DNA of 27,544 nt from Azonexus sp. GTDB taxonomy: Bacteria > Pseudomonadota > Gammaproteobacteria > Burkholderiales > Rhodocyclaceae. Where the stretch lies: positions 1 through 27,544 of the forward strand of contig JAISPT010000012.1 of the NCBI GenBank assembly GCA_031274715.1, read 5' to 3'. Below are positions 16,558-23,704 of the stretch, one piece after another; the first letter of the stretch is position 1, and every line of letters starts with the position of its first letter. Under the pieces are notes generated by a model. It was not told the DNA's origin and ran no database searches. It saw only the letters and a list, made by a program, of their open reading frames with translations. The translations under genes were made by a program, and so were the position numbers.

Positions 16558-16586
16558 TTGTCTTTGCAGAATTCACTGCATATACT
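16558..16586 (+). promoter_or_regulatory. strong promoter with internal palindrome for the 16618 gene
   Basis: TTGTCT (16558-16563), 17-base spacer, TATACT (16581-16586). The spacer holds the inverted repeat TGCAG-AATTCA-CTGCA (16565-16580), a plausible operator where a repressor would block RNA polymerase. The remaining upstream gap from 16439 contains nothing else I can support. Confidence 0.6.
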
Positions 16587-16617
16587 TGATCTAGTTCAAT
16601 GATCCACAGGGGGTTTC

Positions 16618-16848
16618 ATGCAGGCTGCTGTGATCACGAAATATCACTTTCGCATCCGGACGCGCAATGGCGTGGTGGTCGAGAGCTTGTCCTTTTTCGG
16701 TCGTGACGAGGTGGAAGCGCAGCAGAAACTGCGGCGCATCTACCGCGATTGCGAAATCCTGCAATGCCGCGAAGAGCGCCTGCCGCCGGGAGGGCGTGGC
16801 GGGCATCTCAATTACGAGGATGTCGTCGACCTGATTACGACGGCATGA
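16618..16848 (+). CDS. small hypothetical protein convergent with parA
   Basis: I do not recognise this 76-aa protein. A good ribosome site (AGGGGG) lies five bases before ATG 16618 and a near-consensus promoter lies upstream, so it is very likely expressed. It begins AVITKYHFRIRTRNGVVVESLSFFGRDEVEAQQKLRRIY, which reads as two or three beta strands followed by a helix, then DCEILQCREERLPPGGRGGHLNYEDVVDLIT. Two Cys lie six residues apart. There is no signal peptide or membrane segment. Its 3' end overlaps that of the convergent parA by 14 bases. A small partner or regulator for ParA is possible but unsupported. Confidence 0.75.
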   Translation: MQAAVITKYHFRIRTRNGVVVESLSFFGRDEVEAQQKLRRIYRDCEILQCREERLPPGGRGGHLNYEDVVDLITTA

Positions 16849-17611
16849 GTGGCATGTCGCCGCGGGTCACGAGTTCGGCGAGCAGGCTCTGGTAGTCGTG
16901 GGCGCCGGCGCTGGAGGCGTTGCGGCGGAACACGTCCTGGTTGACCGAGGGGCTTTCGGCAACGGTCACGTTTTCGGAAATCACCGTGTCCAGTACTTCG
17001 TCGCCATAGCGTTCGCGCAGTTTTTTGCGCACGTCCTCACTCATGCGCCGCCGGCGGTCGAAACGAGTGAGCAGGTAGCGGCGCTCGACACGGTGCTTGA
17101 GGACTGGCTCGAGTACCTGCAAAGTATGGGTAATGTGGTCGGCGGCTTGCAGTGAGAGGTAGTCGGTCGAAACCGGGATGATCAGCCGGTCGCAGGCGAA
17201 GATGGCATTGAGCGCGAGTACCCCGATGTAGGGGCAGCAGTCGATGATGCAGGGGCGCTCGGGATGGTTGGCCAGGGTTGAGTCGAGACCAACGCGCAGC
17301 TTGTTGAGGATAGCTGGACCCTTACCGAAAATCGAGTCGACCTTCATCAGTTGCTGGTGCGCTGGGATCAGTCGGCCGATGTGCTCCCAGTCGATTTCCA
17401 GCTCGCTTAGACTGCGGCTGTCCTGGTAGAAGGCAAACAGGCTGCGGCTGGCTTCGACCGGGGCTTGGCCATGGATACTGGAAAGATGGCCTTGCGGATC
17501 GAGGTCGAGGAGCAGCGGTGGTTTGCCCGCACGATTCAGGGCGGCGCCGAGATTGAGCGCAGTCGTCGTTTTTCCGACGCCCCCCTTCTGATTGAAAATG
17601 GCGATGCGCAT
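16835..17611 (-). CDS. ParA/MinD-type ATPase, orphan (no ParB nearby)
   Basis: P-loop ATPase of the ParA family, 258 aa from ATG 17609-17611. The deviant Walker A motif is K9-GGVGKT-T16 (both signature lysines K9 and K14), followed by LLLDLDPQGHLSS (Walker A' with the conserved Asp), CIIDCCPYIGVLALNAI (Walker B region), and PVSTDYLSLQAADHI. Such proteins form dimers on DNA or membranes to position plasmids, chromosomes or protein clusters. No parB, parS cluster or origin is visible, and the chromosomal soj/spo0J pair usually lies by gidB, so this is an orphan used for something else. Upstream in-frame Met residues (to 17647) lack support. It is divergent from argD and convergent with the small 16618 gene. 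Confidence 0.9.
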   Translation of the reverse strand: MRIAIFNQKGGVGKTTTALNLGAALNRAGKPPLLLDLDPQGHLSSIHGQAPVEASRSLFAFYQDSRSLSELEIDWEHIGRLIPAHQQLMKVDSIFGKGPAILNKLRVGLDSTLANHPERPCIIDCCPYIGVLALNAIFACDRLIIPVSTDYLSLQAADHITHTLQVLEPVLKHRVERRYLLTRFDRRRRMSEDVRKKLRERYGDEVLDTVISENVTVAESPSVNQDVFRRNASSAGAHDYQSLLAELVTRGDMPLMPS

Positions 17612-17704
17612 GGCTTTTGTCGTTCTATACAAGCCTCTATTTTTCACTTAACATTCCAATTCCTGCAACTCTTTCGGATGAAATTTATCTGTCGGAGGGG
17701 CTCG

Positions 17705-17736
17705 TTTTTCGGCGGCGATGGCCGCCGTTTTCGTTT
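17705..17736 (+). promoter_or_regulatory. terminator-like hairpin in the argD leader
   Basis: CGGCGGC (17710-17716), loop GATG, GCCGCCG (17721-17727), then TTTTCGTTT. A perfect 7-bp GC stem with a following T-rich tract lies 24 bases ahead of the argD ATG. It could be an attenuator or simply the end of an upstream transcript. Confidence 0.45.
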
Positions 17737-17750
17737 GTTGGGGTTGCCTG

Positions 17751-18923
17751 ATGTCGCATGTCATGAACACCTATGCCCGTTTGCCCGTGACCTTCAGCCA
17801 TGGTCTGGGGTGCCGAATTTTTGATTGCGCAGGGCGCGAATATCTGGATGCACTGTCCGGAATCGCTGTTTCGACCCTCGGTCACGCACATCCCAAATTG
17901 GTCGCCACCATCGCCGCCCAGGCCGGGCGCCTGCTGCACACCTCTAACCTGTACCGTATCGGCGAGCAGGAGCAATTGGCGGACAAGTTATGCGAACTGT
18001 CCGGCATGCGGGAAGTTTTCTTCGGCAATTCCGGGTGCGAGGCCAACGAGGCGGCGATCAAGCTGGCCCGTTTCTATGGGCATAAGCAAGGCATCGAGCT
18101 ACCGACGATCATCGTCATGGAAAAGGCTTTTCACGGGCGCACGCTGGCGACCCTGTCGGCGACCGGTAACCGCAAGGCGCAAGCCGGTTTCGAGCCGCTG
18201 GTGTCGGGTTTCGTCCGGGTTCCCTATGGCGACCTGGAGGCGATTCGCTCCATCGCTGAGCACAATAAAAACATCGTGGCCGTGATGCTGGAAATTCTCC
18301 AGGGCGAAGGTGGCATCCATCTGGTCGATCCAGCCTATTACCGGGGCGTCCGCGAATTCTGCGACAGCCAGGGCTGGTTGATGATCTGCGACGAGGTTCA
18401 GTGCGGCATGGGCCGTACTGGCAAGTGGTTCGGCTATCAGCAGGTCGGCGTGAATCCGGATATCGCAACACTGGCTAAGGGCTTGGGGTCGGGCGTGCCG
18501 ATCGGCGCCTGTCTGGCGGGCGGCCGGGCGGCCGGGTTGTTTGGGCCGGGCAACCACGGCTCGACCTTCGGCGGCAATCCGCTGGCTTGCGCCGCTGCCC
18601 TGACGACCATCCAGGTGATGGAAGAGGACGGGTTGCTGGATAACGCGGCCCGTGTCGGCGCCCTGATCCGCCAGTTGTTTGGCGAGGCGTTGGCCGGTGT
18701 CAAGGGTGTGCGCGAGATTCGCGGCCAGGGCCTGATGATCGGCATCGAACTGGATCGGCCGTGCGGCGAACTGGTCAGCAAGGCTCTGGCGGCTGGGCTG
18801 CTGATCAACGTCACAGCGGATTCGGTGATCCGTCTGCTGCCGTCGCTCATTTTCAGTGACAGTGATGCGCGCGAACTGGTCGCGCGGACGGCGCCGCTGA
18901 TCCGGGAATTTCTGGCGGCCTGA
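17751..18923 (+). CDS. argD: acetylornithine aminotransferase
   Basis: PLP enzyme that converts N-acetylglutamate semialdehyde to N-acetylornithine in arginine synthesis (and may act on succinyl-diaminopimelate in lysine synthesis). The start ATG 17751 (MSHVMNTYARLPVTFSHGLG) gives 390 aa, the family length. Seen: GIAVSTLGHAHP, FFGNSGCEANEAAIKLAR, AFHGRTLATLSATGN, EILQGEGG, the cofactor-binding DEVQCGMGRTGKWF, the Schiff-base lysine K243 in TLAKGLGSGVPIGA, and GSTFGGNPLACAAA. An earlier in-frame ATG at 17718 lies in the loop of the leader hairpin and is less likely. It heads argD-argF-argG. Confidence 0.95.
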   Translation: MSHVMNTYARLPVTFSHGLGCRIFDCAGREYLDALSGIAVSTLGHAHPKLVATIAAQAGRLLHTSNLYRIGEQEQLADKLCELSGMREVFFGNSGCEANEAAIKLARFYGHKQGIELPTIIVMEKAFHGRTLATLSATGNRKAQAGFEPLVSGFVRVPYGDLEAIRSIAEHNKNIVAVMLEILQGEGGIHLVDPAYYRGVREFCDSQGWLMICDEVQCGMGRTGKWFGYQQVGVNPDIATLAKGLGSGVPIGACLAGGRAAGLFGPGNHGSTFGGNPLACAAALTTIQVMEEDGLLDNAARVGALIRQLFGEALAGVKGVREIRGQGLMIGIELDRPCGELVSKALAAGLLINVTADSVIRLLPSLIFSDSDARELVARTAPLIREFLAA

Positions 18924-18926
18924 ATC

Positions 18927-19847
18927 ATGGCGATCAAACATTTTCTGCAATTCAAGGATTTCACGCGCGACGAATTTGACCATGTGTTCGAGCGCACGCG
19001 CTGGATCAAGAATCAGTTCAAGTCTTACCAGAAATATTGGCCGCTCAGTGACCGGACGTTGGTGATGATTTTCGAGAAGGCCAGCACCCGCACCCGCCTG
19101 TCGTTCGAGGCTGGCATGCAGCAACTGGGCGGGGCGGCGATCTACCTCAATACCCGCGATTCGCAACTCGGCCGCGGCGAGCCGGTGGAGGATGCGGCGC
19201 AGGTCATCTCGCGGATGAGCGACATCGTGATGATTCGCACCTTCGAGCAGAACATCATCGAGCGCTTCGCCGCCAATTCGCGGGTGCCGGTGATCAACGG
19301 CCTGACCAATGAATACCATCCGTGTCAGATTCTGGCCGACATCTACACTTACATTGAGCATCGCGGCAGCATCCAGGGCAGGACCGTGGCCTGGGTCGGC
19401 GACGCCAACAACATGTGCAACACTTGGCTGCAGGCGGCCGAAGTGCTCGACTTCAAGGTGCATGTGTCGACGCCGCCGGGCTACGAGATCAATCCCGACC
19501 TGATCGGCAAGATCGACCCGGCCCGTTTCACAGTCTTTGCCGATCCGATGGCAGCCTGCCGGGGTGCCGATCTGGTGACTACCGACGTGTGGACCTCAAT
19601 GGGTTACGAGGCCGAGAACGAGGCGCGCATGAAGGCCTTCGCCGATTGGTGCGTCGATGCCGAGATGATGGGCATCGCCGATCCGCGGGCGCTGTTCATG
19701 CACTGCCTGCCGGCGCACCGCGGCGAGGAAGTGACGGCCGAAGTCATCGACGGCCCACAGTCGGTGGTCTGGGACGAGGCGGAAAATCGTTTGCACGTAC
19801 AAAAAGCGTTGATGGAGTATCTGCTCCTGGGACGCTTGCCGGGGTGA
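18927..19847 (+). CDS. argF: ornithine carbamoyltransferase
   Basis: Makes citrulline from ornithine and carbamoyl phosphate. It has 306 aa. The carbamoyl-phosphate motif STRTR is at residues 53-57 (FEKASTRTRLSFE), HPCQ at 131-134 (NEYHPCQILAD), the ornithine-side DVWTSMGYE loop follows, and HCLPAHRGEEV starts at 259. All active-site residues are intact. It starts three bases after the argD stop, with a weak ribosome site, so coupling is likely. The last codons (LHVQKALMEYLLLGRLPG) use A-rich and T-rich codons such as GTA, CAA, AAA, GGA and TTG, unlike the rest. The same residues in GC-rich codons recur 125 bases downstream (see 19916), pointing to past replacement of the gene end. Confidence 0.96.
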   Translation: MAIKHFLQFKDFTRDEFDHVFERTRWIKNQFKSYQKYWPLSDRTLVMIFEKASTRTRLSFEAGMQQLGGAAIYLNTRDSQLGRGEPVEDAAQVISRMSDIVMIRTFEQNIIERFAANSRVPVINGLTNEYHPCQILADIYTYIEHRGSIQGRTVAWVGDANNMCNTWLQAAEVLDFKVHVSTPPGYEINPDLIGKIDPARFTVFADPMAACRGADLVTTDVWTSMGYEAENEARMKAFADWCVDAEMMGIADPRALFMHCLPAHRGEEVTAEVIDGPQSVVWDEAENRLHVQKALMEYLLLGRLPG

Positions 19848-19915
19848 AAACGGTGGTCGGGCAGACGGTTTCGGCGCAGGTTAAGCCGCGTCGCGGCGGC
19901 CGGAGCCAAAACGGC

Positions 19916-19972
19916 CTGCACGTCCAGAAGGCCCTCATGGAATATCTGCTGCTCGGCCGCCTTGAGGCTTGA
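19916..19972 (+). pseudogene. remnant of a second argF 3' end
   Basis: Reads LHVQKALMEYLLLGRL then EA and a TGA stop, identical over 16 residues to the true argF end at 19791-19838 (which finishes PG). Eleven of the 16 codons differ, all silently, so both copies evolved as coding sequence. It is in a different frame from argF and has no start. The 68 bases between the two copies hold nothing recognisable. Confidence 0.8.
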
Positions 19973-20002
19973 TCGGCATCGTCAACACAAAGGAAAAAGC
20001 AA

Positions 20003-21235
<1,233 letters not shown>

Positions 21236-21238
21236 ATT

Positions 21239-21463
21239 GTGGAAGATGGCACCCTATTCGGGTTGACCGAGGAACTGATCGCCGACTTCTTCTCGACCTG
21301 GGGAGTCGGCGCCTTCATCCTGTTCATGCTGTTTATCATTGGCGAGATTGCCTGGAAGTCCAAGGCTGGCAAGATGGGCACCTTTGTACTCTTCTTTGTG
21401 CTCGCCTTCGGCATGGTTGGTTTTGTCGCCAAAGCCGTCATCCAAAAAATCTGGGGTATATGA
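21239..21463 (+). CDS. small inner-membrane protein, DUF2788 family
   Basis: A 74-aa protein with two hydrophobic segments (about 20-39, VGAFILFMLFIIGEIAW, and 47-65, GTFVLFFVLAFGMVGFVAK) joined by a short basic loop KSKAGKMG. The pattern of an aromatic first helix, SKAGK.GTFVLFFVL and a second helix matches my memory of DUF2788. The start is GTG 21239, three bases after the argG stop, so it is probably read as part of the argG transcript; the ribosome site is weak. Function is unknown. Its stop codon's last base begins the large palindrome at 21463. Confidence 0.75.
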   Translation: MEDGTLFGLTEELIADFFSTWGVGAFILFMLFIIGEIAWKSKAGKMGTFVLFFVLAFGMVGFVAKAVIQKIWGI

Positions 21464-21624
21464 GGAATCTCTGAACAAGCCCCACGCGGTTGCCGCATCC
21501 CGGATTCGGGCGGTTTGCCGCGTTGCAAATGCTCACCATAGCACCGCTATGGCTGCGCTTTGCGCCTTGCAACCCATCCCGAATCCGGGCGCGGCAACTC
21601 GCGCAGACTTGTTCAGAGGTTCCT
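21463..21624 (+). repeat. long nested palindromic element, copy 1 (ahead of ppnP)
   Basis: A 162-base element folding onto itself. Outer arms are AGGAATCTCTGAACAAG (21463-21479) and CTTGTTCAGAGGTTCCT (21608-21624), 16 of 17 plus one G-U pair in RNA. Inside lie GTTGCCGC/GCGGCAAC (21489-21496/21591-21598), CCCGGATTCGGG/CCCGAATCCGGG (21499-21510/21578-21589), GTTGCAA/TTGCAAC (21522-21528/21567-21573) and a terminal hairpin CCATAGC-ACC-GCTATGG (21536-21552). The core 21520-21570 recurs in copy 2 at 23331-23382. The element fills the gap between two codirectional genes. Confidence 0.85.
21615..21619 (+). promoter_or_regulatory. ppnP ribosome binding site inside a palindrome arm
   Basis: AGAGG eight bases before the ppnP ATG. 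All five bases pair with the left arm (TCTCT at 21468-21472, one G-U pair) if the whole palindrome folds in the mRNA, so translation from read-through transcripts could be blocked. Confidence 0.55.
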
Positions 21625-21627
21625 GAA

Positions 21628-21945
21628 ATGTCGCAATACGACAATGTTTCCGTGGTCAAGAAGGCCAATGTGTACTTCGCCGGCAAGTGCATCAGCCACA
21701 CCGTGGTGTTGGCCGATGGCACGAAGAAAACGGTCGGCGTGATTCTGCCGTCGTCACTGACCTTTAACACCGGGGCGCCGGAAATCATGGAAGGTGTCGG
21801 TGGTTCCTGCCGCGTCCGGCTCCAGAGCGAGAGCGATTGGATCAGCTACGGCGAGGGTCAGTCCTTCAAGGTACCGGGCAATTCCTCGTTCGAGATCGCC
21901 GTCGCCGACGGCGAGGCCTATCACTACGTCTGCCACTTCGGCTGA
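21628..21945 (+). CDS. ppnP: pyrimidine/purine nucleoside phosphorylase PpnP
   Basis: Small cupin-fold enzyme (formerly DUF1255/YaiE) that phosphorolyses several nucleosides. It has 105 aa from ATG 21628. Seen: YDNVSVVKKANVYFAGKCISHTVVLADGTKKTVGVILPS, TFNTGAPEIMEGVGGSCRVRL, and the core SFKVPGNSSFEIAV followed by YHYVCHFG at the end, all typical of the family. Cytosolic, no signal peptide. The start lies three bases after the palindromic element, and the ribosome site is within the element's right arm. It is followed after 62 bases by yajQ. Earlier in-frame starts fall in the palindrome and are not supported. Confidence 0.93.
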   Translation: MSQYDNVSVVKKANVYFAGKCISHTVVLADGTKKTVGVILPSSLTFNTGAPEIMEGVGGSCRVRLQSESDWISYGEGQSFKVPGNSSFEIAVADGEAYHYVCHFG

Positions 21946-22007
21946 TTCCCCGCGCTGTTGCGCACGATCCGACCATGCGCCGGGTTTTTCCTTTGAAGGA
22001 GTTCAAG

Positions 22008-22502
22008 ATGCCGTCTTTTGATTTCACTTCCGAAGCCGATATGGTGGCCCTGAACAACGCCATCGACGTTGCCGCCCGCCAGATCGACAACCGCTACGAC
22101 TTCAAAGGCACCAGTGCCAAAGTCGAGCTGAACGAGAAGGACAAACTCATCACCCTGTGGGGCGACTCAGACTTCCAGCTCGACCAGATCAAGGACATCC
22201 TGTTTCCGGCAATGGAGAAAAAGGAAGCCGAGAGTACCAAGCGCCTTGACCTGCAGCCGGTGCAGAAAATTTCGGGCAACAAGGTCAAGCAAGAATTGAA
22301 GATCAAGCTCGGCATCGAAACCGAAATGGCCAAGAAGATCGTCAAGCTGGTCAAGGATGCCAAGCTCAAGGTGCAGGCGTCGATTCAGGGTGATGCGGTG
22401 CGCGTCCAGGGCGCCAAGCGCGACGACCTGCAGGAATGTATCGCACTGATCAAGAAGTCGATTACCGATTTCCCGATCCGCTACGGTAATTTCCGCGACT
22501 GA
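22008..22502 (+). CDS. yajQ: YajQ family nucleotide-binding protein
   Basis: A 164-aa protein with two ferredoxin-like domains. Members bind nucleotides, and in Xanthomonas a homologue is a cyclic di-GMP receptor; whether this one binds it cannot be told from the sequence. Start ATG 22008 has GAAGGAG upstream and the invariant N-terminus MPSFDFTSEADMVALNNAIDVAARQIDNRYDFKGT. The rest is typical: LDLQPVQKISGNKVKQELKIKLGIETEMAKKIVKLVKDAKLKVQASIQGDAVRVQGAKRDDLQECIALIKK, ending FPIRYGNFRD. Same strand as ppnP and probably cotranscribed. A GGTGGC-GATCA-GCCACC hairpin (22518-22534) follows the stop, without a U-tract. Confidence 0.95.
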   Translation: MPSFDFTSEADMVALNNAIDVAARQIDNRYDFKGTSAKVELNEKDKLITLWGDSDFQLDQIKDILFPAMEKKEAESTKRLDLQPVQKISGNKVKQELKIKLGIETEMAKKIVKLVKDAKLKVQASIQGDAVRVQGAKRDDLQECIALIKKSITDFPIRYGNFRD

Positions 22503-22602
22503 AATGTGGGTGACCGCGGTGGCGATCAGCCACCAGGGAATCCGGTGATGCTCAAGGAATATGGCAAAATACCCCGGTCTTTCAGTCGGAGAGTGGCGAA
22601 AA

Positions 22603-23277
22603 ATGGCAACGGGTAGCCTGGTTTCGGGGCAGGGTGTCGGTCGGGGCGTTCAGTCTGCGCTGCTGGCCTGTCTGCTGTTCGTGGTGCCGCCGCTGGCGGC
22701 GCAGGATGTTGGCCTGGCCGGCATTATGGGCAGCAAGGCAATGCTGATCATCAACGGCGGTCAGCCGGAGGCGGTGCGTATTGGCGAATCGCTCGACGGC
22801 GTCAAGGTCGTGTCAATCCAGGGCGACCAGGTGATCGTCGACATCGGTGGCCGCAAACGGCCACTGCGTGTCGGTCAGCATGCGGTTGGGGCGGCGCCGG
22901 CGGACGGGTCCGGCAAGATCGTACTGACCGCCGATGGACAGGGGCATTTCTTTACCACGGGGACGATCAACGGTACCTCGGTCCGCTTCTTGGTCGATAC
23001 TGGGGCCACTTCGATTGCCCTGGGCGCCAGCGATGCCCGCCGGATTGGTCTGGATGTCAATCGCGGTCAGCGCGCCTACACGCAAACGGCCAATGGCCAA
23101 GTCGAGGTACGTCGGGTCAAGCTTGATACCGTCCGTATCGCCGGTGTCACGCTGCATCAGGTCGATGCATCGATCCTCCCGACCGACCAGCCAATCGCCC
23201 TGCTTGGCATGAGTTTCCTCAATCGCATGGAAATGCAGCACGATGGCGGTACCATGACACTTCGCCAGCGCTACTAG
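22603..23277 (+). CDS. retropepsin-like aspartic protease (TIGR02281 type), exported
   Basis: A clan AA aspartic protease with one catalytic Asp, working as a dimer like retropepsin. The start ATG 22603 (GGAGAG upstream) gives 224 aa and puts a signal peptide right at the N-terminus (SALLACLLFVVPPLAAQD); ATG 22561 is possible and would add 14 residues. After about 80 residues of an SH3-like or PDZ-like N-terminal region (VRIGESLDGVKVVSIQGDQVIVDIGGRKRPLRVG) comes FFTTGTINGTSVRFLVDTGATSIALGASDARRIGL with catalytic D132 in DTGA, and the flap and C-terminal LLGMSFLNRMEM. Probably periplasmic or membrane-anchored by an uncleaved signal. Substrate unknown. Its stop codon's last base begins palindrome copy 2. 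Confidence 0.88.
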   Translation: MATGSLVSGQGVGRGVQSALLACLLFVVPPLAAQDVGLAGIMGSKAMLIINGGQPEAVRIGESLDGVKVVSIQGDQVIVDIGGRKRPLRVGQHAVGAAPADGSGKIVLTADGQGHFFTTGTINGTSVRFLVDTGATSIALGASDARRIGLDVNRGQRAYTQTANGQVEVRRVKLDTVRIAGVTLHQVDASILPTDQPIALLGMSFLNRMEMQHDGGTMTLRQRY

Positions 23278-23434
23278 TGTGCTGCCTCGCAAATAACAGC
23301 ACATGAAATCGCGTCTTCGCGCTCATGGCGGCGTTGCAAATACTCGCGATACCACCCGGTATCGCTGCGCTTTGCGCCTTGCTGTGAACGCGAATCCATC
23401 ATTTCATTTGTGCTGCCATTACGAGACAGCACAC
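23277..23434 (+). repeat. long nested palindromic element, copy 2
   Basis: A 158-base element. The outer arms 23277-23309 and 23401-23434 pair over about 33 bases with a few mismatches (blocks GTGTGCTG/CAGCACAC, CAGCACA/TGTGCTG and TGAAAT/ATTTCA). The core 23331-23382 matches copy 1 (21520-21570) with six substitutions and one extra base, including an exact 18-base block CTGCGCTTTGCGCCTTGC. Its central hairpin is GCGATACC-ACCC-GGTATCGC (23346-23365). The arms are unrelated in sequence to those of copy 1. A ribosome site (AGGAGA) follows directly. Confidence 0.85.
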
Positions 23435-23446
23435 AGGAGAACCATC

Positions 23447-23704
23447 ATGCCGCACCGCCAGCAAGAAGTTGCGCTATTGCGCCGGGAAGTCGAGATGCTG
23501 ATGGCCGAGCGGCAGGCGTTGTTGCGTGTGGTCGGTGCCGCCACGGCGCTGATCGCCAGCTTGGACAGCAAGCGCCTGCCGGTTAGCGCAGTCGAGGCCG
23601 CCGATGTGGTGGCGACTTCGATCAACCGGCTCGGCGAGGAAACGCTACAGGATGCTTTGGCGGCTGTGCATGCTGAAATCGAGGATTTCCCCGCCAGTGC
23701 ATGA
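23447..23704 (+). CDS. small hypothetical helical protein ahead of the Nudix gene
   Basis: I do not recognise this 85-aa protein. AGGAGA seven bases before ATG 23447 and an ATGA overlap with the next gene make it a real, coupled gene. The N-terminal half (QQEVALLRREVEMLMAERQALLRVVGAATALIASLD) has heptad spacing of Leu, Val and Met and probably forms a coiled coil; the second half is Ala-rich and acidic (AVEAADVVATSINRLGEETLQDALAAVHAEIED), likely also helical. No signal, membrane segment or Cys. A small dimeric accessory or structural protein is the most that can be inferred. An in-frame extension back to 23303 lies within the palindrome and is rejected. Confidence 0.75.
   Translation: MPHRQQEVALLRREVEMLMAERQALLRVVGAATALIASLDSKRLPVSAVEAADVVATSINRLGEETLQDALAAVHAEIEDFPASA

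Noticed and set aside
18099..19463. 454-codon minus-strand open frame opposite argD and argF
   Set aside because: Antisense shadow of two well-conserved enzymes; no motif or ribosome site.
19415..19972. 185-codon plus-strand frame ending in the argF-like tail
   Set aside because: Most of it is an out-of-frame reading of argF; only the last 20 or so codons are meaningful, as a remnant.
21520..21573. Resemblance of GTTGCAA...TTGCAAC to integron attC ends
   Set aside because: attC sites run from RYYYAAC to GTTRRRY; here the ends are in the opposite order and there is no integrase or cassette.
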